This document shows, one piece after another, positions 35,385 through 48,073 of a DNA stretch of 64,000 nt (positions within the stretch are counted from its first letter, which is position 1; every line of letters begins with the position of its first letter). A program made the position numbers and the translations under genes. The notes below the pieces were generated by a model. That model saw only the letters and a program-made list of their open reading frames with translations. It ran no database searches and was not told the origin of the DNA. Source of the DNA: Apricaphanius iberus (lineage: Eukaryota; Chordata; Actinopteri; Cyprinodontiformes; Aphaniidae); assembly GCA_028564705.1 (NCBI GenBank), contig JAPXFQ010000247.1, positions 2,870,501 through 2,934,500 of the forward strand, read 5' to 3'.

Positions 35385-35620
35385 ATTTGTAGGGATGTGC
35401 ATACCATGAAGCAACAGAGGGATTGAGCTGGTGCGAAGCTGAGATGTGTGGCAATTATCTCCCAGAAACTGTCTGGAGGAGATTTTTCAGACAGTGACTC
35501 CCCAACCAGCCCATAATGAGCTCTGGCCAGACTGATGCAATCCTCACCACAGTTTCTGTCATGAATTGGGCAATTGCCATAGTAACCTTTAGGACTTTCT
35601 TTTTAAACCTCAGAGAGGTA
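35385..35620. promoter_or_regulatory. Candidate regulatory block with X-box-like site
   Basis: Balanced unique sequence with an ATTGCCATAGTAAC site at 35,573-35,586, one mismatch from the RFX consensus, next to GGGCAATTGCC. The block ends sharply at AT-rich flanks. Function is inferred. Confidence 0.35.
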
Positions 35621-35624
35621 GATA

Positions 35625-37255
35625 CAGCTTTTCCATCGCAGATACAAAATATAGTTTCAGTTTTTCAGACAAATATAAAATATTATTGCTGAATTTTTTT
35701 ACATTTAAATTTACAAAGAAAATGTAAAAACTTTCAATTCCAAATCGAATATCTATGTAAAAAGTAAGAGCCTCACATTCTATAATTTATAGTAAATTTC
35801 AAATATTTTTTCTACGCTAAGTCTTAAAATTTGATTAGCAGTTTCTTGAATTTGTACCGTACATCATTAGTTGTTTTTTTCTGACTACTTTTTAGATGTT
35901 TTTTTTTTTTCCTTTCTTTTTTTTTGAGAAATCCATTGGTGACCTTAGTTTGTTCGAAGATTTGCATCTCTGACCTTGGAACTGGTGTCTTGTTATATTG
36001 AGACAAAACCACAAAACCCCCACAATGCAGAAAGACTTTTTTTTTCTTTTCTTTTTTTGTCCATGATCAGCTTTTTCTACAAACCAGTGAAAGGTATCTA
36101 CTAAAAGCAAAGCATTATTGCCTGCTCCTTCTTCACAGAAAAGGGTATATTTCTTGGCTTGTAGACAGTAAAAACATTCAATAATTAAACTTTTTGATCA
36201 ATAACTGTTTTGAAACTTGTATTTAAAGGCTCTCAAGTTGCTTGAAAAAGCTGTTTAACGCAAATTTTAGTTAAGAATTATATTGCAAATAGCTGCCAAG
36301 TTATATTAGAATGCAAGTCATTTTAAAATACATCTAAATTGTGGCTTAATCTACTGAAACTTGCAGTGTAAAAAAAATCTAATTCTGAAACCTTAATTGG
36401 GATATAGAAGCAGCTCTTTTTTATCTTCACTTCATACAATCATTTCAAGCCCATTGACACCAAGTTATGGTGCAAGTTTTTTAAGTAATTTGCTAAATCC
36501 ACAGCTCTGTTTCTGTATTTTTGCAGGTTGACACTGACACTGGGTTCATATTTTGTACGCAGGATGATCTACTAAAGTGGGCAAATTCCTTTAAAAAGTA
36601 AGGGCTGCTGTGGTTAGGTTAGGTTTTCTTCCTGATTATGTGGTGTGGTTTTGAGTCACCAGCCCTCCAGCTGGAAAGACAGAAGCTGTACATGGACTCA
36701 AAAGCACACGCAGAAAAGCATGTTAACATTTTACACGTAATGACCCCGTGGTAAAGCTGCTGATTTGAATCCCAGCTACTGATATAAAATGTTTCCTAAA
36801 AGAAAATGTTATTTTTACACATATTTTAAGTTTAAAATAATATTTTGAAATCATTTTGACATCATACATCTTGCAACAAAATTATTTTTACATTTGAACA
36901 GCCAATGATGTAAAAGGAGAAGTCTTGCTTTATCCGTTCTAAACAATCCTCAAACATTTGGTACAGCACTGTATGCTGTCAAACCACATTTAAATCTAAA
37001 TGGGATAAAAGAATTGCCAATGGGGTACTGTTGAGTAACAGAGCATACATTTTTATTGGATGTAATTATTTTTTGATCACACTAAAAATCTAGCTGTCTT
37101 AATGAAACAAACAGGGCAAATTTGCAATTTACTGGTAACATTAACCATATAACTAGATAGATTGTGGAGAAACATGATTATGTGGAGGATACCTTTGCAG
37201 TAAATGTCTTCGCATATATTCACCTCTATGGATAAGAGTTATTTGTACCCCTTTT
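35625..37255. other. AT-rich intergenic with possible micro-exon
   Basis: No gene can be supported. A splice-bounded open segment at 36,527-36,601 is discussed in the findings. Long T and A runs occur at 35,875-35,925 and 36,036-36,058. Confidence 0.45.
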
Positions 37256-37265
37256 AATTTTACTA

Positions 37266-37288
37266 GTCATTTGTAATATGCAAATGAC
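37266..37288. promoter_or_regulatory. Palindromic octamer site
   Basis: Arms GTCATTTG and CAAATGAC are perfect reverse complements around a seven-base centre. The right half includes a perfect POU octamer ATGCAAAT (37,278-37,285). The next 220 bases are balanced and non-repetitive, as in enhancers. Confidence 0.35.
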
Positions 37289-37812
37289 CAACTCCAGTGT
37301 ATGCAACAGATTGTGTTTGATGGATCGTGTGTCCGAGATATATGGTGGTTGTGTGGATTCTGACAGTAATTATAGAAGTCTGTACCACAGCAGCCTGGGG
37401 CTGGCTCCGTAACAAGTCATTATAACATGTGATACATGACCAACTGTCAGCTGCATCTACAGCAGTTGCTGCTAGCAGCTGGATGCAAATCAACAGCTAG
37501 AGTCAGTCTTTGTTTGCTTTATTATCATTTTATTTTTTTGGGGGTGGGAGGGGGGTGATGAAAAGATGATTTATGTAAGTTTAACTTCTTCCTAGATGTT
37601 ATTTGCCATGTGCATGTATCTATTTACTTTGAAGATAAGAGTAGTAACACAAATTAATTCTGTGCTGTATGCTGTGTCTGTTTTTCAATAATTAATCTGA
37701 CTCTTTCAGTTACATTCATTTTATTTAAAGTTCAGATTAGTAATCAAAACATATTGCAGTGCACGTGTCCTCAGAGTTCATTAGGTTAGTTCCCATCAAA
37801 GGACCAAGATCA

Positions 37813-37977
37813 AATAGACCGACACGTTTCGGCATGTGGCCTTCATCGGGCTCATTTAGAAAAAGCAACAAATAATCAAAGTTTTAATACACTAAATCAT
37901 ATACTGTTTACATATTATTTGTTGCTTTTTTTAAATGACCCTAAAGAATGCAACATGCCAAAATGCGTCAGTCTATT
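37813..37977. mobile_element. 64-bp inverted-repeat element
   Basis: Arms 37,813-37,876 and 37,914-37,977 are each 64 bases and pair without gaps. I count 11 mismatches (53/64), mostly transitions as expected from CpG decay of ACGTTTCGG-type sequence. The loop is 37 AT-rich bases. The structure is too large and too symmetrical for chance and has no coding content. It may extend into the flanks (GCTTCCAAGAGTCGCTGGAG to the right). Family unknown. Confidence 0.8.
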
Positions 37978-37979
37978 AA

Positions 37980-38635
37980 TAAAGTTGTTTCCCTATGCTT
38001 CCAAGAGTCGCTGGAGCTCTATTCCATTCAATTTTTTAAATGATTAGATACTAAGTAGTTTGTTTTAATTAATTTTTGTTATTTTCAATTTGAACAAACT
38101 GATGAAAAATCCACATCATGCCATCAAACATCGAGAAGATGAATAAACTACTTGTATTATGAACATTTCACCTGCTGTGGCTTGAACGCTTCTCAGTGAG
38201 CTGAACTACGCTTCGACTGTGCGTAATGGAGGCTGAAGCATCACTTCAGCCACAGATTTGAAATATGATAACATTTGTCAAATTGAAGTGACCATAATTT
38301 TGAAGACTTTCACAGCAAGGGCTCTTCTGATCACTTCCCCCTGTGTGTGCTTTTTTTTGCACCAATAGTTAGGCTGCAGTCCAGACACAGATGTGCTCCA
38401 TGTATCCATAACTCAGAGGGGCAAAAACGTATATGGCAGCTACCAAATGTGCAAGTTGTCCTACTTAAAAAGATTAAAGACGTCTGTAATTTTCATCATA
38501 GGTACACTTAATCCGAGAGACAGGATGTAAAAAGAAAATCCAGGAAATTGCATAGTATACATTTTTTTTAAGAATCTATTCGTATAATGGTGCAGAATAT
38601 AATATTGAGTCAATAACAAAAGTTCACCTAAATTC
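37980..38635. other. Intergenic, nothing recognised
   Basis: Unique AT-rich DNA with no exon or repeat signal. Confidence 0.5.
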
Positions 38636-38639
38636 TTTA

Positions 38640-39066
38640 TAACTTAAATTTGGTTTGCAATGACAGAGGTCAAACGTTTCCTGTAGGTCTTCACCAGCTT
38701 TTAACACATTGTAGGTGGTACTTGCCGATCGTTCCATGCAGATCTTCTCTAGAGCTGGGATGTTTTATAGCAGCTGCTGGGCAGCCCTAAAACATCTCCA
38801 ATGCTCTCACTAATGAAAGGAGATTTTGTCAAATATGTACATGGCCCCAGTTATCCTTTCCTTAACAGGGATCAGTCATCCTGTTCCCTTTGCAGATAAG
38901 AAGCCCCAAAGCCTAATGTTTCTATCGCCGCACTGCATAGTGGGAATGGTGTTCTTGGGATGTAGCTTAGCATTCGACCCCCTCCAAACACAGCAACTGG
39001 CGTTTATACCAAAAAGTTATAATTTGGTCTCATCTCATCACATGATATTCTCCCAATCCTCCTCTG
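38640..39066 (-). mobile_element. Decayed Tc1-like transposon, second subfamily
   Basis: On the plus strand the blocks GTTTCCTGTAGGTCTTCACC, CCATGCAGATCTTCTCTAGA, AGAAGCCCCAAAGCCTAATG, TGGTGTTCTTGGGATGTAG and CATGATATTCTCCCAATCCT occur in the order expected for the reverse strand of a Tc1-like transposase gene. Indels break every frame. The blocks differ from those of the copies at 17,200, 22,590 and 63,290, so this is another subfamily. Confidence 0.6.
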
Positions 39067-39159
39067 GATTATATATACATATATATATATATAAAACATC
39101 AATTAGTTTTTATATGAACAATATGAACAATAACAAGACCAGATAGTTCAGTTAAAGAC

Positions 39160-39510
39160 CCATGTAGGATAGAACCATCTGCACTACGTAACTTTATTTT
39201 ACTGCACTGTGTGGTCTGACCACACTTAGATCTACTGCTGTCATTCACCTGCACATCTGTGAATGGAACCCTGCTGCTGTTCTTATGTTAAAAGGATGTT
39301 TATCTCTTCATAGTTCTTTTATATACATATAGATTATAATATTTATAAAGACTTTAGCCTTATAGCTCATTCTTTTTATTTTTATCTATTTTATTTTTAT
39401 TTATGTTAAATGTTTTATGTTGCACGACTGTACCGAGGAAAATTCCTAGTTTGTGAACTTGTTCTCAAACAATGGCAGTAAAACCTATTCTGATTCTGAT
39501 TCTGATATAC
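39160..39510 (+). repeat. Non-LTR-like 3' end with TTCTGA tail
   Basis: The segment TTATGTTGCACGACTGTACC, GAGGAAAATTCCTAG, then CTGATTCTGATTCTGAT has the form of a fish retrotransposon 3' UTR with short tandem tail. The start is not defined. Assignment is from memory of this common sequence. Confidence 0.45.
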
Positions 39511-39807
39511 AATTGGAGGATAGAAGAGCTTCTTAAAGAAGAAGTAACAGGTCTGTGTGGGCAATAATATTTGCTTATTTGAAGGTGTTAAATGTTTGTT
39601 TCTTGCACCATCACACAGATAAATCCTTTAAACATCAGAAAATAGGAATTCACTGGGTTGTACCTAAGATGAAAATAACAAACATCTCATCTTTTTAAGT
39701 GGGATACTTGCAAAATCAATGGCTGCTAAATACTATACTATACATTACAAATACTCCACTCTACTTGCACTCTGTGTGTAAACCTGAAAATGTCTATGGG
39801 TCTCTGC

Positions 39808-39930
39808 CAAGTGGTCAGAGATGTGAAAACTAATCTGTGAAAATGAGGGAGTGTTGAGATTTTTTTGTAACTATTTTTTGTTGTTTTTAGCATCAAATAT
39901 GAAAAATATTTGGTTAATGCAACCTCTTGT
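39808..39930. repeat. Dispersed repeat, copy 2
   Basis: Second copy of the segment at 7,820-7,939, same orientation, with the same order of blocks (GTGGTCAGAGATGTGAAAAC, AGATTTTTTTGTAAC, GGTTAATGCAACC). Confidence 0.5.
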
Positions 39931-39934
39931 ACCC

Positions 39935-40740
39935 ATTGTTTTCGGCTTTCTTTTAAACAGTAGCTACAAGTATTGGTTGCACAGTAAACAGTAGCCCTGA
40001 ATAAATGAATTTGAAACTTTGATGTTTTATTCAATGCAAACATTTGCAAAGCATGAGTAAAGCAGCAGACACAAGTCCTATTTACCTGGGGAATCCAAAC
40101 AGACACAGATCCATTAATACTGTATCAACCCCTGCTGTCTTTTAAGATTTCAAATCATTGTGCAAATCCAAAGCAGTCCTTCTCTTCTCGCAAACTAAAT
40201 AGTCCATCTATGCCAGTGTTCACGTGTGTTTTGTTTTTGCAAACCTCAATAGAGAGCCATAAACCCAAGCTTTGGGTAAAACTGCAAAGGATAATTCTGC
40301 TGTGTGCTCACAGCACACATGGTCATTAATAACATTTAGGCCAAACCTATTTTTACAGTTTCTAGCTTAGAGGCTAACATATGGAAGATGGACTAACTTT
40401 GCATTACAGAATGTGCAGCTAAGTTTAATAAGCATGCCAGTGTCCTGCCTGGCCGAACAGGGCCTTTGTTCAGTGGCTTGTAAGCATATCTGACAACAGC
40501 AGGGGGAACCACACTGTCCTGTTATATCGATTCAAGCTCAGGTTCTTGTGAACAGAGACATGCAGAGCAATATCATTCACAACTCTGATAAGCTTTAGAA
40601 AATAAGGTTTATGATAAAACGTTTCTACATTTTGAGTTTTTGCTAGATGTGTTTCTTTACAATAAAGAGATAATTAGACAGTTTTGGTCAGTTCTTTGTC
40701 TCTTATTCTATTTGTGTATCACGTATATCATATATATTGA
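39935..40740. other. Intergenic, nothing recognised
   Basis: Unique DNA of mixed composition; no exon signals. Confidence 0.5.
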
Positions 40741-40744
40741 ACAT

Positions 40745-40985
40745 CCTACCCCCTGTACAGGTCATCAGTGCATCACACGGCAACTCAGACAAACAGGACA
40801 AACAACTATGAATGCACACATCATAACTATTACCATTTTAGAAAGAACAATTAACCTAACAGTCATGTTTTTTGGACACATAAACAGGGAAAACATAAAA
40901 AAGACCCAAGTCAGAATTCGAACCGTGGACCTTCTTGCTGCAAGGCAACAGTGCTACCAACTGCACCACTGTGCAACCTTTATAT
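40745..40985 (-). repeat. Degraded SINE-type element
   Basis: Same family and orientation as 1,796-2,168. The head is preserved at 40,915-40,985 (CAGAATTCGAACCGTGGACC, TTCTTGCTGCAAGGCAACAG, CTGCACCACTGTGC). The body contains ACAGTCATGTTTTTTGGACA. The tail is lost. The 141-codon open frame over it is not a gene. Confidence 0.65.
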
Positions 40986-40989
40986 CCCT

Positions 40990-43155
40990 GAAAGCAATTG
41001 TAATGCCCATTATATCACTTAAATGCATAAAAATATTGATTACACTGCCTTGCATTGCAGGTTAAGGTGAAAATGTCATTAAAGATAATTTCTAAAAATT
41101 TAGAAGATATAGTGTGACTGATCTTTGTTTTTTTATTTTTAAGATTTACCTAGCTTTATCTAGATGGCTGCGCACTGTCAGCAAACTGGCTGGAAAAAAA
41201 AGGCTGGAAGATTTATCTCCTGCTCTCAAAAAAGAGAAACATCCTGCTTTTTGGTAATGTGGTTGTGACAAACACTGAAACTCATGCTGTGGAAACCAAA
41301 TGACCCCCTGTCAATCAACTTTATTGGGATGATGCTGCTTTGAAACTGTGCAAAAACATGCTTAAAAGATATTTCAAATAATTATCAACACACTTTGGAA
41401 GCGCATTGCTACAGTATAGCCATAAAAGCGGGAGACTCTTTTTTTACACTGTGAAACTCGATTACAACAGTTCATCTCATCCAGAAAACTAAGATGACAT
41501 ACTGGACATTAGCTCAGAGCCTGGCAGTACAACTTAACAGCCACACAGCTGCCAGCAGAGTCTTATGACCTCTGACAAGAGTAAGGCCAACACATCTGCT
41601 TTCTCTGTGCTCATACAAACACACACACACAAAAAAAATCTGTCTCTTTTAATTCACAAAGACACCCACAAATATGAATCATTTAATCGTTTTTTATTTA
41701 TTTAATTTTATTCATGGCCATCACCAAACATTTGGCCTTTCACACTGTGCAGATCATTCATTAGAACGTGGCTTGAATCCAAATAAACATCTGGTCCATT
41801 CAGCATCGCCTGTTTCAGAAAGAAAAAAAATATATAATAAAGAACAATTCTCATCTCATGGTCTACGGTAACCTAATAACTTGGTGCATGGCTGTAAAAA
41901 CATGCACTGCACTGAGAAATTGGAAATCTGGGGCTTAGCTGAGATACGTGTTGCTATTACATTAGCTCTCACAATTTTTTTTTTACAGATTCAAAGCATA
42001 GATATGGACTTGCAAATATGTTGAATTTATTGCAATATGTTGCAAAATGTATTTTTATCTTGGATTTATTTATCAGGAACTACCATTTATGGCCAACAAA
42101 CTCTGCATACTGTCTGTACATTTGGAATATTTGAAAGGCATTTCAGGAAAATAGGGGAAAAAACTGCTTCAGAGAAGTAAAGCAGACATTTCCTTTAAAG
42201 CTGCTTTGTCTTTAACAACTTGTATCAGCAGGACCTCTGTGAAACATGAAGAATCTTGATAGCCACTGGTGTTAGAATTTCTGTGTGACATTAAAATGAA
42301 GCAGATATCTAGAATTGATATTCCATGAAAGTAATAACCACTCTTCCTGGTGGGTATCACTGACATATCAAACACACTAAGAGCAGTTTGTGAAGTGTTA
42401 ATGTTATTTGTTTCCGTTCACAGCAAGTCATAATATACACCTCATACACCAGACAGATCTTCATGCATTCTTCTATATCTATTTACTGTTGAACTGAAAT
42501 ATATCGTTATGTCCCTTTATCTTAAACTTCTCAGGTGTTACTGTTTCATTCTCTCCTGTTGCCCAGAGCTAATTCCATTGTTAAAATCCCAAGTTAAGAT
42601 TTCTCCAAGTTTCAAAGGACTCCATTGTTATGCTTGACAAACCTATGAAAGGTGAAACCTAGAACACACAAACATTAAGAACCAACGGGGGTCCCCTAAA
42701 GTTTTATTTAAGTGGGAACACCAAAGTGTTGACTTAATTTAATATACTTCTTAACTAAGTGTGCATATGTATGTGCTGGGGAGGTTTGAGAAAAGAAAAC
42801 ATCAATTAGTTTTTATGCTAATTGGACTTGGATGATAACTCCCACATAAGACGACAGCGTGGAAAGCACAGTGTGCCAGAAAGGCATTCTCATTTCACAC
42901 ACACACATGCATTGTTTTGCAAGGTGGAATACACAAAAGCTCACATAAATGTGTGCAGAAATAGACAAGGAGCCACAGATGCTTGAATTCATCATCATCA
43001 AAAAAAAAAAAAAGAACGGTGTGTATTAGACCTTTGCAGCTGAATTAAAAAGTGATTTTCTTGATCCATGTTACAGATTTTTTTAAAGGAAGCAGTTTAA
43101 GTGAACACTTCCAGTTGGATGTGTTTATCTATAAATTTTCATTGAGGCGAACAGA
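40990..43155. other. Intergenic, nothing recognised
   Basis: AT-rich sequence with a 12-A run at about 43,000. No gene or named repeat. Confidence 0.5.
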
Positions 43156-43159
43156 AAAG

Positions 43160-43278
43160 ATGTATAAATATGTAATGGCCATTACTTGTATAGCACCTTA
43201 CTTAGTCTCTAGAGATCCCAAAGCGCTTCATACTACATTCAGTCATTCACCCATTTCCGCAGACATTCACACACTGTT
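43160..43278 (+). repeat. Short dispersed fish repeat
   Basis: ACTTGTATAGCACCTTACTT, CCCAAAGCGCTTCATACTAC and CATTCACCCATTTCCGCAGA are in the order of a common teleost repeat recalled from memory. Diverged and partial. Confidence 0.4.
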
Positions 43279-43279
43279 T

Positions 43280-45200
43280 AAGTGAAAATGTTTCAGTGCT
43301 TCAGTAGAGGTGAATTCATCCTATCTTGGATACTTAAAAACCTAAAAGAGGATAGGATCTAGGTTACAACACAGTTGCAAGACTTCCATTTATCATCATC
43401 AAACTGCTGAGTATGTAATTTGTGTCAGTGAAGTGTGGTCGTGTACAGCATTCCTTAAACGCATTGGTGGTGTCCTTGATGTCAGTCGGCCAAGCTGTAA
43501 ATCTTTCTGCTGTTATGTTCTTGACTCCCTCAGGAGATATTCTGGAGCCCAGAGGTCACTGACCTCCAACACGGGTTACTTTCACTATTGGGGGAGGTCC
43601 AATTCTCTTTTGCTTAAACTATACTTGCATTCTTTTTTATCTATAAATAGATTTTTTGGATTGTGATCCTTAGTGGAATTAATTATCTCCTTATACCTAA
43701 TACCTAAAAGACTGGGCTTGTCTATCAACATTGTGTTTAAACACTTGGAGGTTTGATACTTATATTGTGTCCTTAGTGTTACAGACTCATTCTCAGTTAC
43801 ATTTTCCTTACAGTTAATGTATTTATATCAACATTTTTCTTGTTTTTTTTATTTTTTTATATTTGTTATATTTCCATCGTAAAATGACAGTTTGATTATA
43901 GCCACTGCTTAAGGTTCTGTGGGTCTTCAAGATTATTTAGCCTGTGGGAGTATTTAAGTTGTTAATGAAAGAACTCAAGTGAAAGATTAGCTGATTATTT
44001 GTAGCTTTAAGGTCTCTGTGAGACCTCATTTGCTCTTACATATCTACAAGACAGATAGTGCTCTTCGACACTTCTATCATGAATGGATTACATGATTGAA
44101 ACGTTTTGGCCTATTCTACCCTTGTCAATCTTCTAAACCTTATCTGGTTTAGAGATAGTAAAATTGCTCCATACCTGTCACTAATTTGAAACAGTTTTTT
44201 TTCCTACTCATTTTACTTCTGAAAGCAGGGTTAGTGTAGGGAGCATTACTAAAACATCAGTCTCTTTGTGTATTCTTTAAGAGCATTGAAAGCCTTACTC
44301 TAACTGTGAGATTTTCAAAAATTTGCCAACACTTTTACAGTGCAATGCCCATGCCTTAGGTCAACACAACATACTGGATCATATTCTGAAAGGAGGTTGT
44401 AATTACTGAACATGGCTTCTCTTCTGTGTACATTGTAGCCCTCAGGAAACTAAGGCGGAACATGCTGCTACAGGTGCTCTGAAAAAGTCAAGTTCAGCAT
44501 GTTTTAGCAGGTGTATCCGAATTTAAAACCACATTTTAAAAATGGTGAATAAAACCTCTACATTGTGTTGGCAGTGAGAACCTTACCTTGTTCACACAGG
44601 AATTAAAAAAAATCTATGTAGTTTAGACATAGTTTTTACCTTTAGGCAATGTCCCAGCTTTAATCTCTTTAGCTTTTGTATCAACACTTTAGATTTGTAC
44701 AACTTTATAAAGGGGACTGGTGAGATCTATTATGTCCTTGGTGAAAAGTGGGAATGGTGGAATGTGGAGTCCAATATCTGACATAATAGCCATGGTTTAC
44801 GTTCTTATCTAGATTTTTTGTGTGTTGATTTTCATATAAATACAAGGATACAAATTCTTGCCATAACCTTATAAGAATATAAGAGAGATGACAGACTTAG
44901 GACATGAAAACATGAAATAGCAAAATGTCAACATTTAATCACTTTTCTGTTAGCATCTGGCTAAACACATAGAGTTACCTTTGTGTTTTCTTGCTTAGCA
45001 GTGCAGCGTCTTCCCCTGTACTGGTGAAAAGTGGGAAAGATGGGGCTATAAATACAGCAGCATCAGCGGTGTTTAAAGATAATTTAGTGAATAAACAGGC
45101 CTCCTTCTCTTCTCACTAATAGTCTGACGCTTCAGTTTTTAGCATTCCAGGTGGGGGTCAAACAATCTTTTTTACTTTTATTTTTTATTTTTATCTTATT
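43280..45200. other. Intergenic, nothing recognised
   Basis: Unique AT-rich DNA. No exon signals. Confidence 0.55.
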
Positions 45201-45206
45201 TTTATA

Positions 45207-45229
45207 TTTTTTTTTTTGGGGGGGGGGGG
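45207..45229. repeat. T11-G12 homopolymer junction
   Basis: Eleven T residues directly followed by twelve G residues. Such junctions are prone to slippage and to assembly error. Confidence 0.9.
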
Positions 45230-47225
45230 TAAATGGTAAGGACACATTACCTCTCAGAGCAGAAGCCTTACTAACCTTTACTAATGCCCCACTAACATTA
45301 CAGATTAGAGATTGAGAGTGCAGACCTCCCATGCTGTCAGTTCACCACCCAACAAAGCTGGTCTTATGAGGGAGAGTGTATTTCTGTGTGTTTAGACTGT
45401 AAGCAAGACACTGTTGAGCAGCTTCCACTCATCCCAGACCTCCAAAAGTCCTTCTTCACCTACATAAACTTTGAAACCTGATATTGTGTGCAAAGGAATG
45501 CTTGGTGCCAACAAAGAAGGAACATGACCTTTTGGATGTAGTACTGCACTTGTGGTGATAGGAGAAGCAGACATCCAAAAATCTTTAGTTAATGTTAGCC
45601 CACTTTATTTAGGCCTTTACTTACTGTTGTTTTTATGTTAAAGGTATTGTAGAACTTGGCGATTTACCAGACTTTAACTAACGAGGGTTAAAAAAATGCA
45701 TCTCTTAACCATTAATCCCCAGTTAGCTCTATTTGGTTACGGATCTAATTTTCTGCGTCTTATCTTTGGATATTACTTTGATCCAGACTTAAAATGGGCT
45801 GAGCCATCACTATAACCTAAACAGACTTCAAACTGACCAACTATGTGGTTTTAATCTCATGCAACCTGCGTATAGAGGTTGGTTGGGGAGGAAGTGGTAA
45901 CTAGAAAGAAGACCCAACTTTTGTTTCTGTGAGAAACTGCTGTGTTCCTGTCTTGGATAGATCTGCTCTAGGGATTTTTGATAGCAAGTACTTAATTGCC
46001 CATGGATTTTCTTTAAAGAGTAGAAAGAATATTTCAGCTCTGTATTTTTAACATTTCTTCTGAGGTCTGAGTTCTGCAGTAGATTAGGCAAATTAAATCA
46101 GTTGATGTCTGAATGTTTCTATTCGCTCGAGGGTTGGGGGCTCTATGCTGGTCTCTTCCCAGTTTATTAAGCATTTTATCAGTAATGTTCATATTAAATC
46201 ATTTTGTCTTTTTGGTAGTGGGTGTTTTTCTTTCAGTCTAAGTAGATAATTAAAGATTAACATTCAACATTACTAATTTAACGTTCAACATTACTAATTT
46301 CCTACCGTGTTCAGGGCTTTCTATCCTCTTTTGTGTTTGAGTTTTCTTAATCATTACAATGTGACACATTCAATGTCTGCAAGCTGATTAAAACTAGCAG
46401 TAGGATTGGCCTTTTTTGACTTGGTTGTTTTTGCTGTCTATTTCCTTTCTGAGGCTAATGCAGGCAATAGGGTTGGCAAAAAATGTATGTACAGCATGCA
46501 TATGCAACTCGGAGTGACCGATCATGTTTCAAAACGAATGAGTATTAAACAGTTTCTCAGTGAACAAGCATTTAATATTAGCTTAGCAAAAGAAAAAATA
46601 TACACAAGTCTTCAGTTCAACTGAACTTTACCAAATAACACCAGACTGTAGAAGCAGTGCAACCCCTTTAAATGTATTGGAATCATGCTTGATAATATAT
46701 TCACCATCAAACAATGTGCCACCAACCTCCAGACAAGCCAACATAGACTTCCTGCCATTGGCTATTGGCTTGAAATGACTGAATTTGGCCCTCTTCTCCT
46801 GGTACTGCACCATAGCATTGCCCTGGCTGTTTTTTGGTTGTACCTACATCTACAGGATGGTATCAATTTGAAACCAGTCCAAATACACATTGCACCTCTT
46901 ATCTAGCAGACCTAAACAACAGATCAATTAATCACTTTTCTAACCAGAATAGCTTAATACAATGTACATTTACTGAACTGCCACCTGAAACTCAGGATTT
47001 CTGTTTTTTGAGGGGGGAAACGTTTTATTTAGCTCCTAAAATAAATAATGGGTTAAAATGTACCTAAGAAAACCCTAAAACATTTAATTGTGGGCTGAAA
47101 TTGGCATGAACATTTTCTTTTTGCATAATTTCTATCATTTTCTTGTGTTCATTTTAATTATCTGTGTGCAAGTGGTAACCTATCTAATAAATAGCAGGTA
47201 ATTATGTGTTGTAGGTGGAAAAGTT
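45230..47225. other. Intergenic with short tandem duplication
   Basis: TTCAACATTACTAATTT occurs twice in direct tandem at about 46,263-46,301. No gene is visible. Confidence 0.5.
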
Positions 47226-47229
47226 GGAC

Positions 47230-47545
47230 TGAATCAGGAAGGGGGAATACTTTGTTTTCCACCTCTTCAAATCTGGTTGTGTCACATGACTTGGCAGCTG
47301 AAGCTGCTCTGGGAAAATGTGCTATGAGAAAATGCCCTCTTAACAACGCCAGTGAGAGCATTGGGACTTCTTTATTATAATTTATAAAGGAGAATCCTTC
47401 AGGCAGGGCATAACAAATGGATGATCAGAAAGGAGAGCTGAGCAATTTCATGCTTGTACATTAAGCGCTCGTCTGTGCTACTCATATTCAAATAAATCTG
47501 CAGCTTAAAAGGCATGGCTGTCACACTACACAGCCACTGCTTTTT
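47230..47545. promoter_or_regulatory. Candidate conserved non-coding block
   Basis: Balanced unique sequence with TTATTATAATTTATAAAG and CATATTCAAATAAATC motifs, lying 2 kb upstream of the promoter. No coding potential. Inference only. Confidence 0.25.
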
Positions 47546-48073
47546 TTAATTGTGTATGTGCTTAAATGGTAGGTTCGTAGTAATTAAGATGTAGTCATTA
47601 GGGCTTTCAATAAAAGTTTTTGCATCATTTACAATCGTTTTGCAGAACACTGCAAATATGATGAGGCCTGGCATACAAAATAAATAAATAAATTCCTGGG
47701 TTCTTTTGGTTGTTTTTCAGACAATCATGTAAGGCTTTGTTTATAATCCGCATTTAAAGTGAGCTGGAAAGCTTTTCAGAATATGTTAAAAAAGAATTCA
47801 AGGGGCTTTGACAGACTTCAGACTCTTTTTTTTGTATTCTTAGGTCATCACAGAAATACAGGGACAGATGGTGGCAGCTGAAAATATTTGGGCAGCTGAA
47901 CAAAACCGACAGCCAAAACAGAATTTTTTTTTTTTATTTTGCTTTTGCTACATATAATATAGCAGTGCAATGAAAAAATGCTTTAAACTTAAGACCAGAT
48001 TTTTGACCATTGAGTTTTTTCCTTTACTCAGTTAAGAGGCTTATTACTGTCTCTGGTTCAGGAGTGGCCTCTA

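Noticed and set aside
40640..41065. 141-codon open frame
   Set aside because: Mostly SINE sequence read in the antisense direction.
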